From NCBI GenBank assembly GCA_036277635.1, contig DASUMP010000087.1, positions 1-15,019 of the forward strand: DNA of 15,019 bases. The letters are read 5' to 3'. Below the pieces are notes generated by a model. That model worked only from the letters and a program-made list of their open reading frames with translations, was not told the origin of the DNA and ran no database searches. Below, piece by piece: positions 13,506 to 15,019 of this stretch. Source of the DNA: DASUMP01 sp036277635. Its GTDB lineage: Bacteria; Actinomycetota; Acidimicrobiia; IMCC26256; PALSA-610. Position 1 is the stretch's first letter. Each line of letters starts with the position of its first letter. Made by a program: the position numbers and the translations under genes.

Positions 13506-14362
13506 GGCTGGCTCCCGATGCCGGCGTTGCGTCGGTAGGTCTCCTCGTCGACGTCGATGTACTGCGCGCGGAACGCGTCCCACGCGTCGTCGGACTTCGC
13601 GGTGGCGGCGTACTCGCGCTGGAACGCTTCGTCGCGGTCGTAGTCGGGGAGGCACGACGTGAAGTGCGCGCCCCCGGGGGTCTCGACGACGCCGTCGACC
13701 ATCAACCGGTTGATGCGGATCGACTGCACCGGGCCGTTGGCGGCGAGCGCCTCGGTCGGCACGATCTGCTCGACCGACATGAAGCGTCGCTCGGCGGCCA
13801 GGCAGAACAGGTCGTCGAAGTAGGGGTCGATGCCGAGGAACTGACCGGTGCCGCCCTGGTCGCCCCTGTTCATGTGCACGAGGGCGACGTCGAGGTGCAG
13901 GGCGGGCACCGCGACGAGGTCCTCGCCGTCGGCGTACGGAGAGCGCACCGTGCGCAGGCTCGGCTGGAGCGCGAGCACGTCGGAGCCGAGTCCGACCCGG
14001 GTCGGGAGGAACGGCACCCGCCACGCGGCGGCCTGCAGCCCGAGCAGGAACATGCCTTCGTCGAGCTCGAGCGTGTCGACCGCGCCGGCTTGGCGCGCGG
14101 CGCGGAAGTGCGGTTCGAGCGGGATCGTGTCGAGCGAGACGAACGAGTAGACGACCTTCCGGACCTTGCCGGCGCGGCACAGCACGCCCACGTCGGGGCC
14201 GCCGTACGCGACCACCGTGAGGTCGCGCACCGACGAGCGGGCGAGCGCCCGGACGAGCGCCATCGGCTTGCGCCGGGAGCCCCACCCGCCGATCCCGATC
14301 GTCATCCCGTCGCGGATCTCGGCTACGACGTCGTCGATGCTCACGCGCTTGTCGGGGACCAC
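13502..14362 (-). CDS. ipdA: IpdA, alpha subunit of the ring-C hydrolase (COCHEA-CoA hydrolase)
   Basis: A 286-residue class I CoA-transferase-fold protein and first gene of the ipd operon. It shows the phrases DGMTIGIGGWGSRRKPMALVRAL (landmark near 18-40), TVVAYGGPDVGVLCRAGKV, YSFVSLD, LDEGMFLLGLQAAAWRVPFLP, GIDPYFDDLF-AAERRF-SVE, MVDGVVETPGGAHFTSC and PDYDRDEAFQ, all of which follow M. tuberculosis IpdA (Rv3551). Glu102 in LDEGM is the likely equivalent of the essential active-site glutamate of IpdA (inference from alignment by eye). The start is GTG at 14362 with GAGGAG 9 nt upstream. The operator palindrome at 14402-14424 sits 39-62 bp before the start. The window does not contain echA20, which precedes ipdA in mycobacteria; the divergent Rv3549c-like SDR takes its place. 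Confidence 0.94.
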   Translation of the reverse strand: MVPDKRVSIDDVVAEIRDGMTIGIGGWGSRRKPMALVRALARSSVRDLTVVAYGGPDVGVLCRAGKVRKVVYSFVSLDTIPLEPHFRAARQAGAVDTLELDEGMFLLGLQAAAWRVPFLPTRVGLGSDVLALQPSLRTVRSPYADGEDLVAVPALHLDVALVHMNRGDQGGTGQFLGIDPYFDDLFCLAAERRFMSVEQIVPTEALAANGPVQSIRINRLMVDGVVETPGGAHFTSCLPDYDRDEAFQREYAATAKSDDAWDAFRAQYIDVDEETYRRNAGIGSQP

Positions 14363-14371
14363 GCGGGTCGA

Positions 14372-14377
14372 CTCCTC
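14372..14377 (-). promoter_or_regulatory. Shine-Dalgarno site of the ipd operon
   Basis: GAGGAG on the minus strand, 9 nt before the GTG at 14362. It supports that start and is the only strong ribosome-binding site in the five-gene operon; the later genes start by 4-nt overlap with the preceding stop. Confidence 0.75.
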
Positions 14378-14401
14378 GGCGGCTCGGTCGGCGATCTCAG
14401 G

Positions 14402-14424
14402 CGATCTGACGGGTCGTCAGATCG
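14402..14424. promoter_or_regulatory. Palindromic operator, copy 2 (ipd operon)
   Basis: Perfect inverted repeat with 10-bp arms: CGATCTGACG (14402-14411), GGT spacer, CGTCAGATCG (14415-14424). It shares the core ATCTGACG-N3-CGTCAGAT and the 3-bp spacer length with the site at 7471-7489. It lies just downstream of the candidate -10 box at 14431-14436, so a bound dimer would cover the transcription start of the ipd operon. It resembles TetR-family operators in layout and is unlike the mycobacterial KstR2 box. Confidence 0.78.
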
Positions 14425-14430
14425 GGCCGG

Positions 14431-14436
14431 AGCCTA
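14431..14436 (-). promoter_or_regulatory. Candidate -10 box of the ipd operon
   Basis: TAGGCT on the minus strand is a good actinobacterial -10 hexamer. Transcription would start about 7 nt downstream, at the edge of the palindrome. No clear -35 hexamer is seen 17 bp upstream, where part of the dispersed repeat lies. Confidence 0.5.
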
Positions 14437-14448
14437 GATCCCGGACCC

Positions 14449-14498
14449 GTTCCGGCGCGGCGGCCGTCGCACCGGCGGCGCCGGGACCGCGCCAGAAT
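14449..14498. repeat. Dispersed inverted-repeat element, copy B
   Basis: Second copy of the element at 7509-7558. The first 31 bp match at 29 positions. Its own arms, GTTCCGGCGCGG (14449-14460) and CCGCGCCAGAAT (14487-14498), pair at 10 of 12 positions. It lies 24 bp from the operator, on the side of the divergent SDR, and ends 8 bp before that gene's ATG. Its last six bases CAGAAT could double as a -10 box for a leaderless SDR transcript. Confidence 0.65.
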
Positions 14499-14506
14499 GC
14501 GGCTCG

Positions 14507-15019
14507 ATGACCGCCCCCTCGCCGCCGGATCTGGCCACCGCGCTCGACCTGCGCGGCCGCGTCGTCCTCGTGACCGGGGGGACGCGCGGCGTCGGGCGGG
14601 GGATCGCGGAGCGCTTCGGCGCCGCCGGCGCCCGGGTCTTCACGTGCGGGCGGACGGCCCCCGACCACGACGACGCCGAGTTCCTGGCCGCCGACGTGCG
14701 GGATCCCGACGCTGTCGAAGCCCTCGTCGGCACCGTGGTGGAGCGCGCCGGACGCCTCGACGTCCTCGTGAACAACGCCGGCGGTGCGCCCCCCTCCGAC
14801 ACCGCGACGGTGTCGGCGCGCTTCAGTCGCTCGATCATCGAGCTGAACCTCGTCGCTCCGCTGGTGTGCGCGCAGCGCGCCAACCAGCAGATGCAGCGCC
14901 AAGACGACGGCGGCGTGATCCTCAACATCGCGAGCGTCAGCGGCGTGCGCCCGTCGCCGAACACCGCCGCGTACGGCGCCGCGAAGGCAGGACTCCTGAA
15001 CCTCACCGAGACGCTCGCG
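14507..15019 (+). CDS. SDR-family oxidoreductase, Rv3549c-like (partial, C-terminus off the right edge)
   Basis: NAD(P)-dependent short-chain dehydrogenase; the first 171 residues are visible. GGTRGVG (24-30) is the cofactor loop, followed by LAADVRD (60-66), NNAGG (89-93), the catalytic Ser143 in LNIASVSG, and Tyr156-x3-Lys160 in YGAAKAG. The opening LDLRGRVVLVTGGTRGVG and the block IIELNLVAPLVCAQRAN recall Rv3549c, an SDR of the mycobacterial KstR2 regulon located close to ipdAB. No Shine-Dalgarno site precedes the ATG at 14507, which is consistent with a leaderless or very short leader. It is divergent from ipdA across a 144-bp region that holds the operator and repeat element copy B, so both directions may share one regulator. 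The substrate is probably a hydroxyacyl-CoA of the HIP pathway (inference). Confidence 0.86.
   Translation, partial: MTAPSPPDLATALDLRGRVVLVTGGTRGVGRGIAERFGAAGARVFTCGRTAPDHDDAEFLAADVRDPDAVEALVGTVVERAGRLDVLVNNAGGAPPSDTATVSARFSRSIIELNLVAPLVCAQRANQQMQRQDDGGVILNIASVSGVRPSPNTAAYGAAKAGLLNLTETLA

Noticed and set aside
13277..14437. 386-codon plus-strand frame antisense to ipdB and ipdA
   Set aside because: It is the complement of conserved IpdA/IpdB coding sequence and has no recognisable domain.
1..15019. CRISPR arrays, tRNA or rRNA genes, transposases or attachment sites
   Set aside because: I saw no regularly spaced repeats, no tRNA-like cloverleaf and no transposase or integrase motifs on either strand.

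Overview
This is a roughly 70% GC actinobacterial window with 15 complete genes and 2 genes cut by the window edges. Most of it is the cholesterol/steroid C- and D-ring degradation pathway (the HIP, or methylhexahydroindanedione propionate, pathway) that KstR2 controls in mycobacteria. The encoded proteins resemble Mycobacterium tuberculosis Rv3548c, Rv3549c, IpdA, IpdB, IpdC, FadA6 and FadE31-type enzymes, but the gene order and regulatory DNA are not mycobacterial. A deep-branching steroid-degrading actinobacterium (for example an acidimicrobial lineage) is plausible, but that is inference.

Layout. Positions 1-1501: an Rv3548c-like SDR on the minus strand, divergent from an F420-dependent LLM-family oxidoreductase. 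Positions 1640-4103: housekeeping or unknown genes (a zinc-ribbon protein, a secreted M15 peptidase lipoprotein, an ATP-grasp ligase and a small zinc-ribbon protein). Positions 7453 to 4131, minus strand: the catabolic operon fadE31-like, small acyl-CoA dehydrogenase subunit, fadA6. Positions 7610-8803, plus strand: a DJ-1/PfpI protein and a DinB-like protein. Positions 9922 to 8811, minus strand: an ECF sigma factor coupled to an O6-alkylguanine-DNA alkyltransferase. Positions 14362 to 9999, minus strand: a five-gene operon ipdA-ipdB-ipdC-DUF35-thiolase in which every junction is a 4-nt stop/start overlap. Position 14507 to the right edge: an Rv3549c-like SDR, divergent from ipdA.

How the genes work together. 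In the known pathway IpdC and partner enzymes process the HIP-CoA bicycle, IpdAB hydrolyses ring C, and acyl-CoA dehydrogenases with FadA6 carry out the following beta-oxidation. EchA20, FadE30, FadD3, IpdF and a KstR2-type repressor are not in the window.

The most notable non-coding signal is a near-identical palindrome, ATCTGACG-N3-CGTCAGAT, found once in front of the fadE31 operon and once in front of the ipdA operon. In both places it sits just downstream of a plausible -10 box. Each copy is followed, on the divergent-gene side, by a second dispersed element of about 50 bp that is itself an inverted repeat. This looks like an operator system for a rewired steroid regulon, and its sequence differs from the mycobacterial KstR2 box. 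Other unusual points are a DUF35 protein that has lost all four zinc-ribbon cysteines, a thiolase-like partner without the HPLG histidine motif, a compact G-quadruplex motif in the leader of the DJ-1 gene, and a convergent gene pair whose stop codons lie in the two outer arms of one inverted repeat.
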